Source: Propionispira raffinosivorans DSM 20765
Lineage (GTDB): Bacteria > Bacillota > Negativicutes > Selenomonadales > Selenomonadaceae
Length of the DNA: 64,000 nt
Reading direction: 5' to 3'
Assembly: GCF_000381065.1 (NCBI RefSeq)
Contig: NZ_KB905850.1
Coordinates: 45,532 to 109,531 of the forward strand
The translations under genes and the position numbers were made by a program. Positions 17,640-25,767 of the stretch are shown here, piece after piece (positions within the stretch are counted from its first letter, which is position 1; every line of letters starts with the position of its first letter). Under the pieces are notes generated by a model. It saw only the letters and a program-made list of their open reading frames with translations. It was not told the DNA's origin and searched no databases.

Positions 17640-18730
17640 TGACCATCACCAGACATTACACGAACTTCTTGATTATCTCGTAATTTATGCACCCCGGCAA
17701 TCACGACGACGTCCTTATTTTTAAGCCCTGACGTCACCTTCACTTGATTGTCACCAAATGATTCCACAGTAATATCCGTCAAATGCACGAGGGAATCATC
17801 ATCAACTACCCAAACTTGCGGCTGTGCACCCGTCTGATAAATAGCTGATAAAGGCAATAAATATAAATAATTGCTATCTGTGCCTTTTGCATTGACCGCA
17901 TTCACGCTCGCCGTCATCCCTAGCTGAATAGATTCCGGTGGTTCTAACAAACTAATACGAACTTTATAGGTACGCGCTACACTATCTGCCATAGGAGATA
18001 CTTCACGAACTTTCCCCTGCAGCTGCAAGTTATTCATGGCCCAAAAACCAACTGTAACATCTTTGCCCACTGACATATCCTGAACACGATTTTCTGGTAC
18101 ATTGATTTCCACTTCAAGTTCATTCGTTTTTATGAGAGTAAGTACACTCTGTCCCGATGCTACAACCTGTCCCACTTCTCCATTTAAAGCTGATACGACT
18201 CCGTCACTATCCGCAATTAAATCCGTATACCCAAGCGAATTACTGTTTTGGGCATACTGTGCCTGCGCCTGCTGATAATCTGCTACTGCCGCATCATAAG
18301 AGGTTTGATATTGATCAATTGTTGATGCACTGATTGCCGCTTCATTATAGAGCTGCTGATACCTGGCAAGATTGGCCTGTGCTAAATTAAGCTTAGCCCG
18401 GGCTGCTTCGACTTGAGCTGCACTCATATTAACACTTTGTGCAACATCTTTCGCATCAAGCGTCATAAGGATATCACCGGCCTTCACCCGACTGCCAAGC
18501 TGCACATTCCGTGCAATGATCTTACCACCAACCTGAAAAGCCAAATTACTTTCATAGCGACCACGTACTTCACCTGAATAAGTTGACGTCTCCGCTCCGT
18601 CTCCCAGTGAAACCATCTGTGTTTTCACCATAGGCGGCACCGCTTGTTCTTCTGCTTTTTTCCCACATCCCGAAAACAATAGAATGACGACAAAAGCAAT
18701 CAACCACAAAAAATTATATTTATTTCGCAT
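17636..18730 (-). CDS. RND efflux periplasmic adaptor (membrane fusion lipoprotein)
   Basis: 364 aa. A lipoprotein signal peptide has a lipobox FSGC (Cys near residue 22). A lipoyl/barrel-sandwich hybrid domain follows (YESNLAFQVGGKIIARNVQLGSRVKAGDILMTLD split at 45-75 and resuming GYTDLIADSDGVVSALNGEVGQVVASGQ), interrupted by an alpha-hairpin coiled coil (about 80-150, rich in Ala and Gln). Beta-barrel and membrane-proximal domains follow to the end. It links the RND permease to an outer-membrane channel. It is the first gene of the two-gene pump operon. Its upstream 240 bp contain one copy of the dispersed ~140-bp element and then the marR gene. Confidence 0.93.
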   Translation of the reverse strand: MRNKYNFLWLIAFVVILLFSGCGKKAEEQAVPPMVKTQMVSLGDGAETSTYSGEVRGRYESNLAFQVGGKIIARNVQLGSRVKAGDILMTLDAKDVAQSVNMSAAQVEAARAKLNLAQANLARYQQLYNEAAISASTIDQYQTSYDAAVADYQQAQAQYAQNSNSLGYTDLIADSDGVVSALNGEVGQVVASGQSVLTLIKTNELEVEINVPENRVQDMSVGKDVTVGFWAMNNLQLQGKVREVSPMADSVARTYKVRISLLEPPESIQLGMTASVNAVNAKGTDSNYLYLLPLSAIYQTGAQPQVWVVDDDSLVHLTDITVESFGDNQVKVTSGLKNKDVVVIAGVHKLRDNQEVRVMSGDGQ

Positions 18731-18783
18731 AAAAATCTCCTTTCAAATCGATTATCAATATGAAATCCAGACTCACTTCTATC

Positions 18784-18812
18784 AATAAAAAAGCTATTGC
18801 CCAATCGGGCTA
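18784..18812 (-). terminator. weak hairpin plus T-run between marR/repeat and the pump operon
   Basis: On the minus strand GCCC-GATT-GGGC is followed by AATAGC and TTTTTT. The stem is short, so this is a weak terminator candidate for marR readthrough. It is just downstream of the dispersed repeat. Confidence 0.35.
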
Positions 18813-18814
18813 CG

Positions 18815-18955
18815 TTGCATTAAATATTTTATATGGCAATCGACACGGGAATGGTGTATAGGGTTGAGTGGCGTTACGGAGGAAGCAACCGATGCCCTAT
18901 GCACCATTCCTGTCAGCCTAATAGGCTGTTCTAGATGCAATTTCTTTAATGCGTT
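18815..18955. repeat. dispersed ~140-bp element, copy A
   Basis: Copy A lies between the marR stop and the pump adaptor gene. It starts with GCATTAAATATTTTATATGG and ends with AATTTCTTTAATGCG, so the ends are inverted (GCATTAAA / TTTAATGC). Inside, GGAATGGTGTATAGGG and CCCTATGCACCATTCC form a second inverted pair around GTTACGGAGGAAGCAACCGA. It aligns along its whole length with copy B (46500-46631), and its right half with copy C (63824-63890). It has no open reading frame. Confidence 0.85.
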
Positions 18956-18971
18956 TATATATTATTATATG

Positions 18972-19409
18972 TTAAATTTTATCTAAATCAGCACTATACG
19001 CTCTGTGCGATAGATAATGGAAGCCCTGCAAAACAATTTCTACGGTTTTCGGGTCTAACCCCTCACTCAAAAAATCAATCCAGCGACAAACTACATTACG
19101 CAGGAATTCTTCCTGTTCATTTCCTTTTTCTGTTGTATAAATTCGTTTGATCCGCTTGTCCACTTTACCTTGTACGCGTCGTACATAGCCTTTCATTTCC
19201 AGCGATTTAATCGTCCGCGCAACGACAGCTTTATCAACAAACATTAACCCTGCCATATCCTCCTGACTTACGCCCTCATGATCATAAAGGTTCAGAATCA
19301 ATACATATTCTGAAAATGTAATATCCAAAGGCTCACAAGCTTTCACAATATACGCCTGTGAACGACGATTTAATATACCAAACCAACGACTTGCATTTCT
19401 ATAATCCAT
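18972..19409 (-). CDS. MarR family transcriptional regulator
   Basis: 145 aa, the usual MarR size. The winged helix-turn-helix spans about residues 35-105 (VSQEDMAGLMFVDKAVVARTIKSLEMKGYVRRVQG then the wing KVDKRIKRIYTTEKG). Flanking helices make the dimer interface. It sits upstream of, and on the same strand as, the RND pump operon, which it probably represses together with itself. A 17-bp palindrome lies between the promoter region and its ATG. Ligand unknown. Ribosome site GGGAGGAAAC. Confidence 0.93.
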   Translation of the reverse strand: MDYRNASRWFGILNRRSQAYIVKACEPLDITFSEYVLILNLYDHEGVSQEDMAGLMFVDKAVVARTIKSLEMKGYVRRVQGKVDKRIKRIYTTEKGNEQEEFLRNVVCRWIDFLSEGLDPKTVEIVLQGFHYLSHRAYSADLDKI

Positions 19410-19425
19410 AGTTTCCTCCCTAGAT

Positions 19426-19442
19426 AGTTGATTTAATCAACT
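19426..19442. promoter_or_regulatory. probable MarR operator
   Basis: AGTTGATTTAATCAACT: 8-bp arms around one central base, 17 bases before the marR ATG. Size, symmetry and TTGA/TCAA edges are typical of MarR-family operators, so autoregulation is likely. Confidence 0.65.
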
Positions 19443-19488
19443 TAATTGTAACAAACAATTCACCTAATTACAATCATTTACGTAAAAA

Positions 19489-19518
19489 TAGCCGCTGAAG
19501 CAACTGCTTCAACGGCTA
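19489..19518 (-). terminator. terminator after the M20 amidohydrolase gene
   Basis: 14-base arms TAGCCGCTGAAGCA / TGCTTCAACGGCTA. The only mismatch is G-U on the minus strand, followed by a U-tract (A-run on plus strand at 19484-19488). It starts 11 bases beyond the stop. Confidence 0.8.
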
Positions 19519-19529
19519 CAATCTAATAA

Positions 19530-20786
19530 TTATACAGACTGCTTCCAGCTAAATTCTTTTTGTGACAGTTTACAGATAACTTGATAGAGCACATCTGTCG
19601 CTGCTACAATATGTTCCATCGATGCCGATTCAGCTGGATTATGGCTAATGCCGCCTTTACATGGAATAAAGATCATTCCAGTCGGAGCAAAAGCAGCAAG
19701 GTGCATCGCATCATGTCCGGCACCGCTTGGCAGCTTCATATAAGAATAGTCTGCCTCTTTGCAGATATTGATTAAGGCATCCTGCACCATTTCTTGAATG
19801 ATGACAGGGGTTTCATTGACGATTGTTTTAATATGGACTGGAATATCCCGCTGTGCGGCAATTTCTTTTATCTTTGGCAAGAGCAGCTCAACCATATGAA
19901 CTTTTGCTGGCATAGATATGCTGCGAATATCAACCCCAAGCTCAACACGCCCTGGTATTACATTCATGACACCAGGCGAAACTTGAATCGCACCCACTGT
20001 ACCAACAAGCTGACCTTTGGCTTCTTTAGCCAATTTTTCGACCAGCAAAATGATTTCGGCTGCCGCACATAAACCATCATGCCGCAAGTGCATCGGCGTG
20101 GCACCTGAATGATCCGCATCACCTGCCAATATTATTTTTAAGCGAGTTGGTGCAGCGATGCCGGTAACGATCCCAATTTGTTTACCAGCCGCTTCTAATA
20201 GTTTACCTTGCTCAATATGGATTTCTATAAAAGATTTAATTTTTCCCGTATATTTTGCTGTATCAAGCAAAGCAGGATCAAGACCCCGATAACGCAGCAT
20301 ATCAGCAAGTGAAATCCCCATATCATCAACCAAAGCATCCAATTCCGGACTGGTTAACGTACCGCAAAAAGCTCTGCTGCCAAGATTTGCCGCGCCAAAA
20401 CGACTGGATTCTTCCGCCATAAAAACAACAACTTCTAATGGGTTTTCACTGACAAAGTTATTTTCATTGAGCCAATTAATTACTTCAATTGATGCCAAAA
20501 CTCCCATAACACCATCAAAGTTCCCACCCTTGGGAACACTGTCAATATGAGAACCAAACATGACTACATCTGCTGTAGGATCTGAGCCTTCACGACGACC
20601 GATTAGATTACCAAACGAATCGCTGCGAACAGCAAGACCAGCTTTTTTCATCAAACCGATAATAAACTCACGCGCCCGCCAATCTTCATCTGAAAAAGCC
20701 AGTCGTGTAATGCCGTCTTCTGTATCCGTAAATTCTTTCATAGCATTAAAATTATGCAATAATCTTTCTTGTGATAACATATCCAT
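19530..20786 (-). CDS. M20-family amidohydrolase (N-carbamoyl-L-amino acid hydrolase / allantoate amidohydrolase type)
   Basis: 418 aa from the ATG at 20786 (a second ATG at 20780 is equally possible; both follow AAAGGAAAAGGGG). Codons further upstream are open but have no ribosome site. Metal-binding residues of the AllC/HyuC/ureidopropionase group are visible: MFGSHIDSVPKGGNFDG, FMAEESSRFG, IEIHIEQGKLLE, and SGAGHDAMHLA near the end. The dimerisation domain lies in between. The enzyme cleaves an N-carbamoyl or ureido amide, releasing ammonia/CO2 and an amino acid. No hydantoinase or purine genes adjoin it, so the substrate is open. Confidence 0.9.
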   Translation of the reverse strand: MDMLSQERLLHNFNAMKEFTDTEDGITRLAFSDEDWRAREFIIGLMKKAGLAVRSDSFGNLIGRREGSDPTADVVMFGSHIDSVPKGGNFDGVMGVLASIEVINWLNENNFVSENPLEVVVFMAEESSRFGAANLGSRAFCGTLTSPELDALVDDMGISLADMLRYRGLDPALLDTAKYTGKIKSFIEIHIEQGKLLEAAGKQIGIVTGIAAPTRLKIILAGDADHSGATPMHLRHDGLCAAAEIILLVEKLAKEAKGQLVGTVGAIQVSPGVMNVIPGRVELGVDIRSISMPAKVHMVELLLPKIKEIAAQRDIPVHIKTIVNETPVIIQEMVQDALINICKEADYSYMKLPSGAGHDAMHLAAFAPTGMIFIPCKGGISHNPAESASMEHIVAATDVLYQVICKLSQKEFSWKQSV

Positions 20787-21044
20787 ACCCCTTTTCCTTT
20801 GCCAAAATGTGCTTGTTGCCCACCGTATATGGTAATAAAAAATACATCCATCCTGTTTATATTGTTTACACAAAAGAACATTTTCTTAGGCCTTAAGTAG
20901 TGGCTTATTCTTGTATCATAGCACATCTATATCAAAAATCACATATCGAAACCAAAAATCTTAACAGACAATTTACATTACGATAACATGCTAGCTTGGC
21001 AAAATCATTATAATGAAAATAGATATATACAGGAGGTAGATGCA

Positions 21045-22208
21045 ATGAATCCATTCTTTACTTTTGCGAACCAAAAATGCAGCCGTAAAAATTTTTTGCA
21101 AATATCCATCGGAGCCGCTGCAGCTGTTGCACTTATGAAGATGCCCTCTTTATCGGCAGCTGCACAAATTGAGCTTACCCCGATTCCACTTGCCCAATGC
21201 CCTACTGATCCTTTGATTATATCGCAAAAATCACAAAATGTTCAAAACGCTTATAAAAAAGTTCTAACTTTTGTTAATAAAATTACCGATCGGACTTTAC
21301 GAGAAAAAGTTTTAGCTATCATTCAATATCCGGCACCAACGGTAATGGAACAATATACCAGCAATAGTTCTGTTGAAAGAACGTATCAAAAATTATTGCA
21401 GAAAAAGCTTGTCGATCCAGCCATTATCACTTGGGAAACTTTATTCCCACCGTATCAAAAACCAACAAAACCGGTTCAGCTTTTTATATCCGCCCCCGGC
21501 AGCGGCTATAGCAGCCACCATTCTTATCCTGGTGGACTTGCCATACATACTGCTATTAATCTAGGTATTGCGGATGCCATCTGCAGCATCTACCAAGATA
21601 CTTTATCATATGAAGTGAATCGTGATGTTGTCCTAGCCGCAGAAGCCTTACATGATTTAGCCAAGCCATGGGTCTTTCAATGGAATACAGACGGGTCCTG
21701 CCTTAAAGAATTAACAATCGCCGGCACTGGTTCCCACCATATATTAAGTATTGCGGAATCCATCCATCGCAAATTGCCTGCAGAAGTTATTGTAGCGCAG
21801 GCTTGTGCCCATAATCATCCAGGTACACCAAAAGACGAAGCCGATGTCGTCAGCTGGATTCAAGCTAGTTCGATTATTGCTGGTGTTGACCCTGTTGCGT
21901 TAGGTTTATTAGCGCCTGATGGCAAGACCCTTCCACTCCCGCATAAACAAGAAGGTTATATCACTCATCTTGGGGATCATGATTTTGTAATCAGTGTTCC
22001 TGCCGCACAAAACAGTATACAATTATTAAAAAAATTAGCACAAACTGATTACGGGATGAGTTCAACTGACCTTGAAACCATCCGTTTCAATAAATTCCGC
22101 AACTACATTGGAGCCCAGCTAAGTTTTATGCAGTTAAACCACACGGCTGCATCTCCCGATCCTTCGGCTGGCATAAAAACCCTCGTCGCTCAGGTTATTA
22201 CAAAATAG
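21045..22208 (+). CDS. exported HD-domain protein with Tat-like signal
   Basis: 387 aa. The ATG at 21045 is preceded by AGGAGGTAG at ideal distance; earlier in-frame ATGs are not. The N-terminus contains SRKNFLQ followed by a hydrophobic stretch (ISIGAAAAVALM) and an Ala-rich cleavage region (SLSAAAQ), a Tat-type signal with Arg-Lys in place of Arg-Arg. The mature part has HD-phosphohydrolase features: PGGLAIHTAINLGIAD, then AAEALHDLAKPW (the HD pair) and a later AQACAHNHPG. HD enzymes usually act on phosphoesters in the cytoplasm, so an exported one is unusual. Substrate unknown. A strong terminator follows. Confidence 0.82.
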   Translation: MNPFFTFANQKCSRKNFLQISIGAAAAVALMKMPSLSAAAQIELTPIPLAQCPTDPLIISQKSQNVQNAYKKVLTFVNKITDRTLREKVLAIIQYPAPTVMEQYTSNSSVERTYQKLLQKKLVDPAIITWETLFPPYQKPTKPVQLFISAPGSGYSSHHSYPGGLAIHTAINLGIADAICSIYQDTLSYEVNRDVVLAAEALHDLAKPWVFQWNTDGSCLKELTIAGTGSHHILSIAESIHRKLPAEVIVAQACAHNHPGTPKDEADVVSWIQASSIIAGVDPVALGLLAPDGKTLPLPHKQEGYITHLGDHDFVISVPAAQNSIQLLKKLAQTDYGMSSTDLETIRFNKFRNYIGAQLSFMQLNHTAASPDPSAGIKTLVAQVITK

Positions 22209-22223
22209 TTTTTGCCTTTCGAC

Positions 22224-22274
22224 AAAAAAATCAGTGGATTCTGTATCCCCCATACAGAATCCACTGATTTTTTT
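22224..22274 (+). terminator. strong terminator between convergent genes
   Basis: 23-base perfect arms (A-run, TCAGTGGATTCTGTAT and its complement ending in a T-run) with a CCCCC loop. It works in both directions in principle. Its right end overlaps the stop codon of the leftward hutP gene. Confidence 0.9.
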
Positions 22275-22701
22275 ATATTTCTTTAATGGACCGATGTGCA
22301 AGCCCCACACAAAGTTCATTTAAGTTAAGCACCCCAACACTCATATAAATCGCTACGCAAAGATGTTCCCCATAACGAGCAATACCAATCTTCCCGCCAA
22401 CATTAAAACCGATTGCTTTCATTTTCACCTGTTCAAGTGCCGCACTAGCAGCACCCGCAACCGCACCAGCACCGATATGGTTTTCCGGCACAATTTCCTG
22501 ACGCTGCGCGGCAACCACAGCTCGTTCAATAATTTTGACGATAGAATTCACGAATTCGCCGCCAAAATCAACAGCAGTGGCTTTTATTGCTTTATTTGCC
22601 AAGGCTTGTTTAATCTCATTTTCTTCTTCACGGCTGGCCGTCACAGCAATTTTAAGGGCTGCCCGACCAACATCAACGCTCGTAAATTTTGACGTCTCCA
22701 C
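22273..22701 (-). CDS. hutP: HutP family RNA-binding regulator
   Basis: 142 aa from the GTG at 22701, chosen because AAAGGAGG is 6 bases before it; an ATG seven codons earlier has no site. The C-terminal half (VKMKAIGFNVGGKIGIARYGEHLCVAIYMSVGVLNLNELCVGLAHRSI region) has the HutP pattern, including the final VGLAHRSI matching the family's VGINH-type end with its metal-binding His. In Bacillus subtilis HutP binds histidine, Mg and UAG-type triplets in the hut leader and prevents termination. The gene overlaps the 3' end of the symporter gene by 29 bases. The symporter leader is full of UAG triplets, so it probably regulates its own operon. Confidence 0.78.
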   Translation of the reverse strand: METSKFTSVDVGRAALKIAVTASREEENEIKQALANKAIKATAVDFGGEFVNSIVKIIERAVVAAQRQEIVPENHIGAGAVAGAASAALEQVKMKAIGFNVGGKIGIARYGEHLCVAIYMSVGVLNLNELCVGLAHRSIKEI

Positions 22702-24133
22702 AAAATGCCTCCTTTGTTTCATTATCTATTCCTATTTGTGCCGGTTTTTTAATTGGTTCTGCATCAAATACAGCGGTCAAAAGGAATGTTGCTGTGCAAA
22801 TAATCCATTCAAAATAAATAGGGTGTCCCAATACTTGAAGTTCAGGGAATATCCCCCATATAACAAGTCCAATAAGACCAACAACCGTCGTATAAAAAGC
22901 AGAACTTTTGCGGCATAGCTGCGGCATAAAAACAGTAAATAAAAACACTACGGTAAATGCCGTTGTCAAACTAAGACCCGCCAGCATTGTTTTGAGAATC
23001 CCCACCGCATTAAATGCGAGCCATAACGTCCCCAGACCTAATACTAAAATGATAATTCGGTTGACCTTGATAAACTCTTGATCCTGTATATTCGGCTTGA
23101 AAAAACGTTTATAGATGTCTTGGGAAACAAGCGTGCCGGCACCTAAAAGTATCGTACAAGCAGTTGACACATCCGCCGCCCACAATGCTGCCAGCGTAAC
23201 ACCAGAAGCAATCGGATCTAAACTCATAACCACTTGCGGCAAAGCCATCGTCGGATTCACATCGGGAAACTGTACCTTGGCGGCAAGCCCTAAAATAGCA
23301 CATAAAAATCCTATTGGAAAAATCAAAATCCCACCCCAAATAAATCCTCGCCGAGCCGTTTTTGCATCTTTGGCCCCGCAGGCAATTTGCACCGTTCCTT
23401 GTGATGTAATAGCCTGTGTTGACATTACACAAATCCAGCCGAGCACAACAGCCAGTCCCAGTCCCCCTAAAGGGCTGAGCCAGCCAAAATCAGCTGGTGG
23501 AAGCTGCTCTACAATATGTCCAAGACCTCCATTGTTATACAAAACCATCGTCGTCGAATACAAAATACCAATATAAATAAGTGCTACACTCATAATATTA
23601 GAAAGCCCTGATGACCACAACCCGCCGATTAGTGTTATCCCAATAAATACCACCGCACTGACAATCATCCCGCCTTGCATCGTAAACATATCCGGCATAA
23701 GCGAAGACAAAATTGCGCCCCCCGCTATATATTGCAAGGAAGTAATAACCAATAAAATAATGGCAAGACCTACCGCACTGATCATACGACCTCGTTTATC
23801 GTAATATCGTTCAAAAAGTTCCGGGATTGTCGAGCAGTCTAATGCCCGATATTTCCCGGCAGCAGCCACTCCCATAATAACAGCGCCAATAGCCCAGGCA
23901 GCATTATACCAGCCCGCCGCCAAACCAACACTAATTGCATTTTCAGCAACGCCGACTGTAGAAGCCGCCCCAACAGCCAGCCCCGTTACATTGAAGGCAA
24001 TCAACGTAACCGTAAGTTTTCGTCCCGCAAATAAATAATCGGCTGAACCTTGATCCGCACGATGTTTGACATAAAAGCTAATCCCAAACAAAAGTGCAAT
24101 ATATACACAAACAATTATAAACTGAATAGACAT
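22673..24133 (-). CDS. sodium:solute symporter (SSS family)
   Basis: 486 aa with about thirteen membrane segments. The N-terminal QFIIVCVYIALLFGISFYVKHR and FAGRKLTVTLIAFNVTGLAVGAASTVG region, and AAGWYNAAWAIGAVIMG, are typical of sodium/solute symporters (PutP/PanF/SSS). It imports a solute with sodium. The substrate is not evident from the sequence. The overlap with hutP and the HutP-like leader suggest histidine or a related amino acid, an inference. The ribosome site (AGAAGGGTAGGG) lies inside a UAG-rich array, so RNA binding would also affect translation. Confidence 0.9.
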   Translation of the reverse strand: MSIQFIIVCVYIALLFGISFYVKHRADQGSADYLFAGRKLTVTLIAFNVTGLAVGAASTVGVAENAISVGLAAGWYNAAWAIGAVIMGVAAAGKYRALDCSTIPELFERYYDKRGRMISAVGLAIILLVITSLQYIAGGAILSSLMPDMFTMQGGMIVSAVVFIGITLIGGLWSSGLSNIMSVALIYIGILYSTTMVLYNNGGLGHIVEQLPPADFGWLSPLGGLGLAVVLGWICVMSTQAITSQGTVQIACGAKDAKTARRGFIWGGILIFPIGFLCAILGLAAKVQFPDVNPTMALPQVVMSLDPIASGVTLAALWAADVSTACTILLGAGTLVSQDIYKRFFKPNIQDQEFIKVNRIIILVLGLGTLWLAFNAVGILKTMLAGLSLTTAFTVVFLFTVFMPQLCRKSSAFYTTVVGLIGLVIWGIFPELQVLGHPIYFEWIICTATFLLTAVFDAEPIKKPAQIGIDNETKEAFCGDVKIYER

Positions 24134-24135
24134 AG

Positions 24136-24227
24136 CTATCCCTACCCTTCTACCATCCTACACAAATACAGACATCGCTGTATTCAAAACTACAAAAGCT
24201 AGCCCCTGCCACCATCCTACACTGCTA
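24136..24227 (-). promoter_or_regulatory. UAG-rich leader, probable HutP binding region
   Basis: In the 100 nt before the symporter ATG the transcript has eight UAG triplets in two clusters. The downstream cluster begins at plus positions 24136, 24142, 24150 and 24158 (steps 6, 8, 8). The upstream group is at 24190, 24199, 24217 and 24225. Two copies of GTGTAGGATGGT(A/G)G(A/C)AGGG lie at 24144-24163 and 24203-24222. Between them AATACAG/CTGTATT can fold into a hairpin. Two UAG clusters separated by a linker are how HutP binds the Bacillus hut leader. Confidence 0.6.
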
Positions 24228-24342
24228 CAACAAACCTCCTTTTGGCAGGTCTATATTCTTTGCATTATATAAGAAATAAACAAAAACTTCAATACTTTTG
24301 CCATAAAAAACATGAATTTTAAATTCGTTACATAAAACAAAA

Positions 24343-24365
24343 AAATCCTGTAAAATACAGGATTT
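24343..24365 (-). terminator. terminator after deoC
   Basis: 10-bp perfect stem AAATCCTGTA / TACAGGATTT with a 3-base loop and a U-run on the minus strand, 45 bp past the deoC stop. It closes the sugar-alcohol operon. Confidence 0.8.
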
Positions 24366-24410
24366 AAAGAAAAATTTTATTCCTATTTATCGTACCACCG
24401 CATAGCAAAA

Positions 24411-25082
24411 TCAATAATCACCGTCTATTTTTTCTTCATTGATTATTTTCACTGCATTGCTTGTACCTAAGCGACTTGCACCAGCTTCCAGCATCGCACA
24501 GGCATCCTGCCATGATCGTATGCCGCCAGCGGCTTTGATTTTAATCGAATTTCCTGTCACCGACTTTAGCAGTTTGATATCTTCAATCGTTGCGCCACCA
24601 CCATTGAAACCCGTTGCTGTTTTAACATAATCGGCACCGGCTTCCATAATAATTTTACAAGCTGCCACTTTTTCTTCCTGAGACAGTAGTGCTGTTTCAA
24701 TAATAACTTTTGTCAAATTCCCCCTAGCTGTGTGTACTACAGCAGCAATGTCTTGTTTGACAACATTATACTCTCTAGACTTCAAAGCTCCGATATTAAT
24801 CAGCATATCAATTTCTACTGCACCATTTTCAACCGCTTCTGCTGTTTCAGCAATCTTAGTGTTTGTTGTCGCTCCACCCAAAGAAAACCCAATTGGGACA
24901 CCGACCTTAATTCCATGAGGGGACAACATCTTTACGGCATAGGGTATCCAGTACGGATTGACAAAAACTGTCTTAAAACCATATTGAATCGTTTCTTCAC
25001 AAAATATTGTGATATCCGTTCTACTAGCTGTCGGTTTCAGCAATGTCGAATCCAAGACAGCAAGCATAGCTTCTTTATTCAT
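24411..25082 (-). CDS. deoC: deoxyribose-phosphate aldolase (DERA)
   Basis: 223 aa from the ATG at 25082 (GAGGTG 6 bases before). Class I aldolase of the DeoC family: LDSTLLKPTASRTDI at the N-terminus, GVPIGFSLGG, KVIIETALL, the Schiff-base Lys in DYVKTATGFNGGGATIED, and IKAAGGIRSWQDA. It splits 2-deoxyribose-5-phosphate into acetaldehyde and glyceraldehyde-3-phosphate. It is the last gene of the operon, 11 bases after rpiB. Its place among pentose-phosphate genes suggests either a true DERA or a related aldolase acting on the operon's sugar phosphate. Confidence 0.93.
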   Translation of the reverse strand: MNKEAMLAVLDSTLLKPTASRTDITIFCEETIQYGFKTVFVNPYWIPYAVKMLSPHGIKVGVPIGFSLGGATTNTKIAETAEAVENGAVEIDMLINIGALKSREYNVVKQDIAAVVHTARGNLTKVIIETALLSQEEKVAACKIIMEAGADYVKTATGFNGGGATIEDIKLLKSVTGNSIKIKAAGGIRSWQDACAMLEAGASRLGTSNAVKIINEEKIDGDY

Positions 25083-25093
25083 TGAATTACACC

Positions 25094-25549
25094 TCACTTG
25101 CCCTTATTAGCTTCATAATCGGCAATATATTGAATTCGCCTTTCATGTTTCCCCCCTAAAAATTCTGTATGCAGCCAAATGGAAGCAATTTCCCACCCCA
25201 TAGCTGGAGAAATGACTCGTGCTCCCATGCATAACACATTTGCATTATTATGTTCCCGCGTCGCTTTCGCTGAGAACAAATCATGTACCAACGATGCACG
25301 AATTTTAGGCACTTTATTGGCCATAATTGACATGCCTATACCCGTACCGCAAACTAAGATTCCTAGTTTTGAATCATCATCGGCTACAGTCTCCGCTACC
25401 AACTGGGCAATCGGTGAAAAATCAACGGCGTCTTCACTATAGGTACCTTTATCTTCAATACAAAAGCCTTGCTGCTTCAATTGCTTAATTAAATACGTTT
25501 TCATCGAAAAACCCGCATGATCACTGCCAATTACAATTTTTTTTTGCAT
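25094..25549 (-). CDS. rpiB: ribose-5-phosphate isomerase B (RpiB/LacAB family)
   Basis: 151 aa from the ATG at 25549 (GGGGTG just upstream). RpiB features: IGSDHAGFSMK at the start, DFSPIAQLVAE, the catalytic Cys in ILVCGTGIGMSIMANK near residue 70, and REHNNANVLCMGARVI. It interconverts ribose-5-P and ribulose-5-P; close relatives isomerise other aldose/ketose phosphates. It is followed closely by deoC and separated from the upstream dehydrogenase gene by about 220 bp without a clear terminator. Confidence 0.93.
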   Translation of the reverse strand: MQKKIVIGSDHAGFSMKTYLIKQLKQQGFCIEDKGTYSEDAVDFSPIAQLVAETVADDDSKLGILVCGTGIGMSIMANKVPKIRASLVHDLFSAKATREHNNANVLCMGARVISPAMGWEIASIWLHTEFLGGKHERRIQYIADYEANKGK

Positions 25550-25767
25550 ACTGCACCCCACATTTATTTACTATGGATTTTTCTTATATTTATATAAAAC
25601 GAACTTGGTATCTCGTAAATAGTCAAAATAAAAATTTATTTTCTGTCAACGATGAAACTGAACATACTACATTTTAAAATTTTCATTGAGCTCAATAACT
25701 GCAGAATAACCTGCACATTGCTGTATCATCCGGCCGAAATCTACAACAGGAATTATTTATTAAAAAT
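25550..25767. other. intergenic region inside the sugar-alcohol cluster
   Basis: 218 bp between the second dehydrogenase gene and rpiB. No good terminator hairpin and no convincing promoter were seen, so readthrough into rpiB-deoC is assumed rather than shown. Confidence 0.3.

Noticed and set aside
18815..18955. Dispersed element as tRNA, known riboswitch or REP
   Set aside because: No acceptor/anticodon pattern, no match to aptamers I can recall, and too long and too structured for a simple REP sequence.
24150..24216. 20-codon open frame (ATGGTGGCAGGGG start) in the symporter leader as a leader peptide
   Set aside because: Its start has no ribosome site at a workable distance and the frame ends in one of the UAG triplets; the RNA-binding site explanation fits better.
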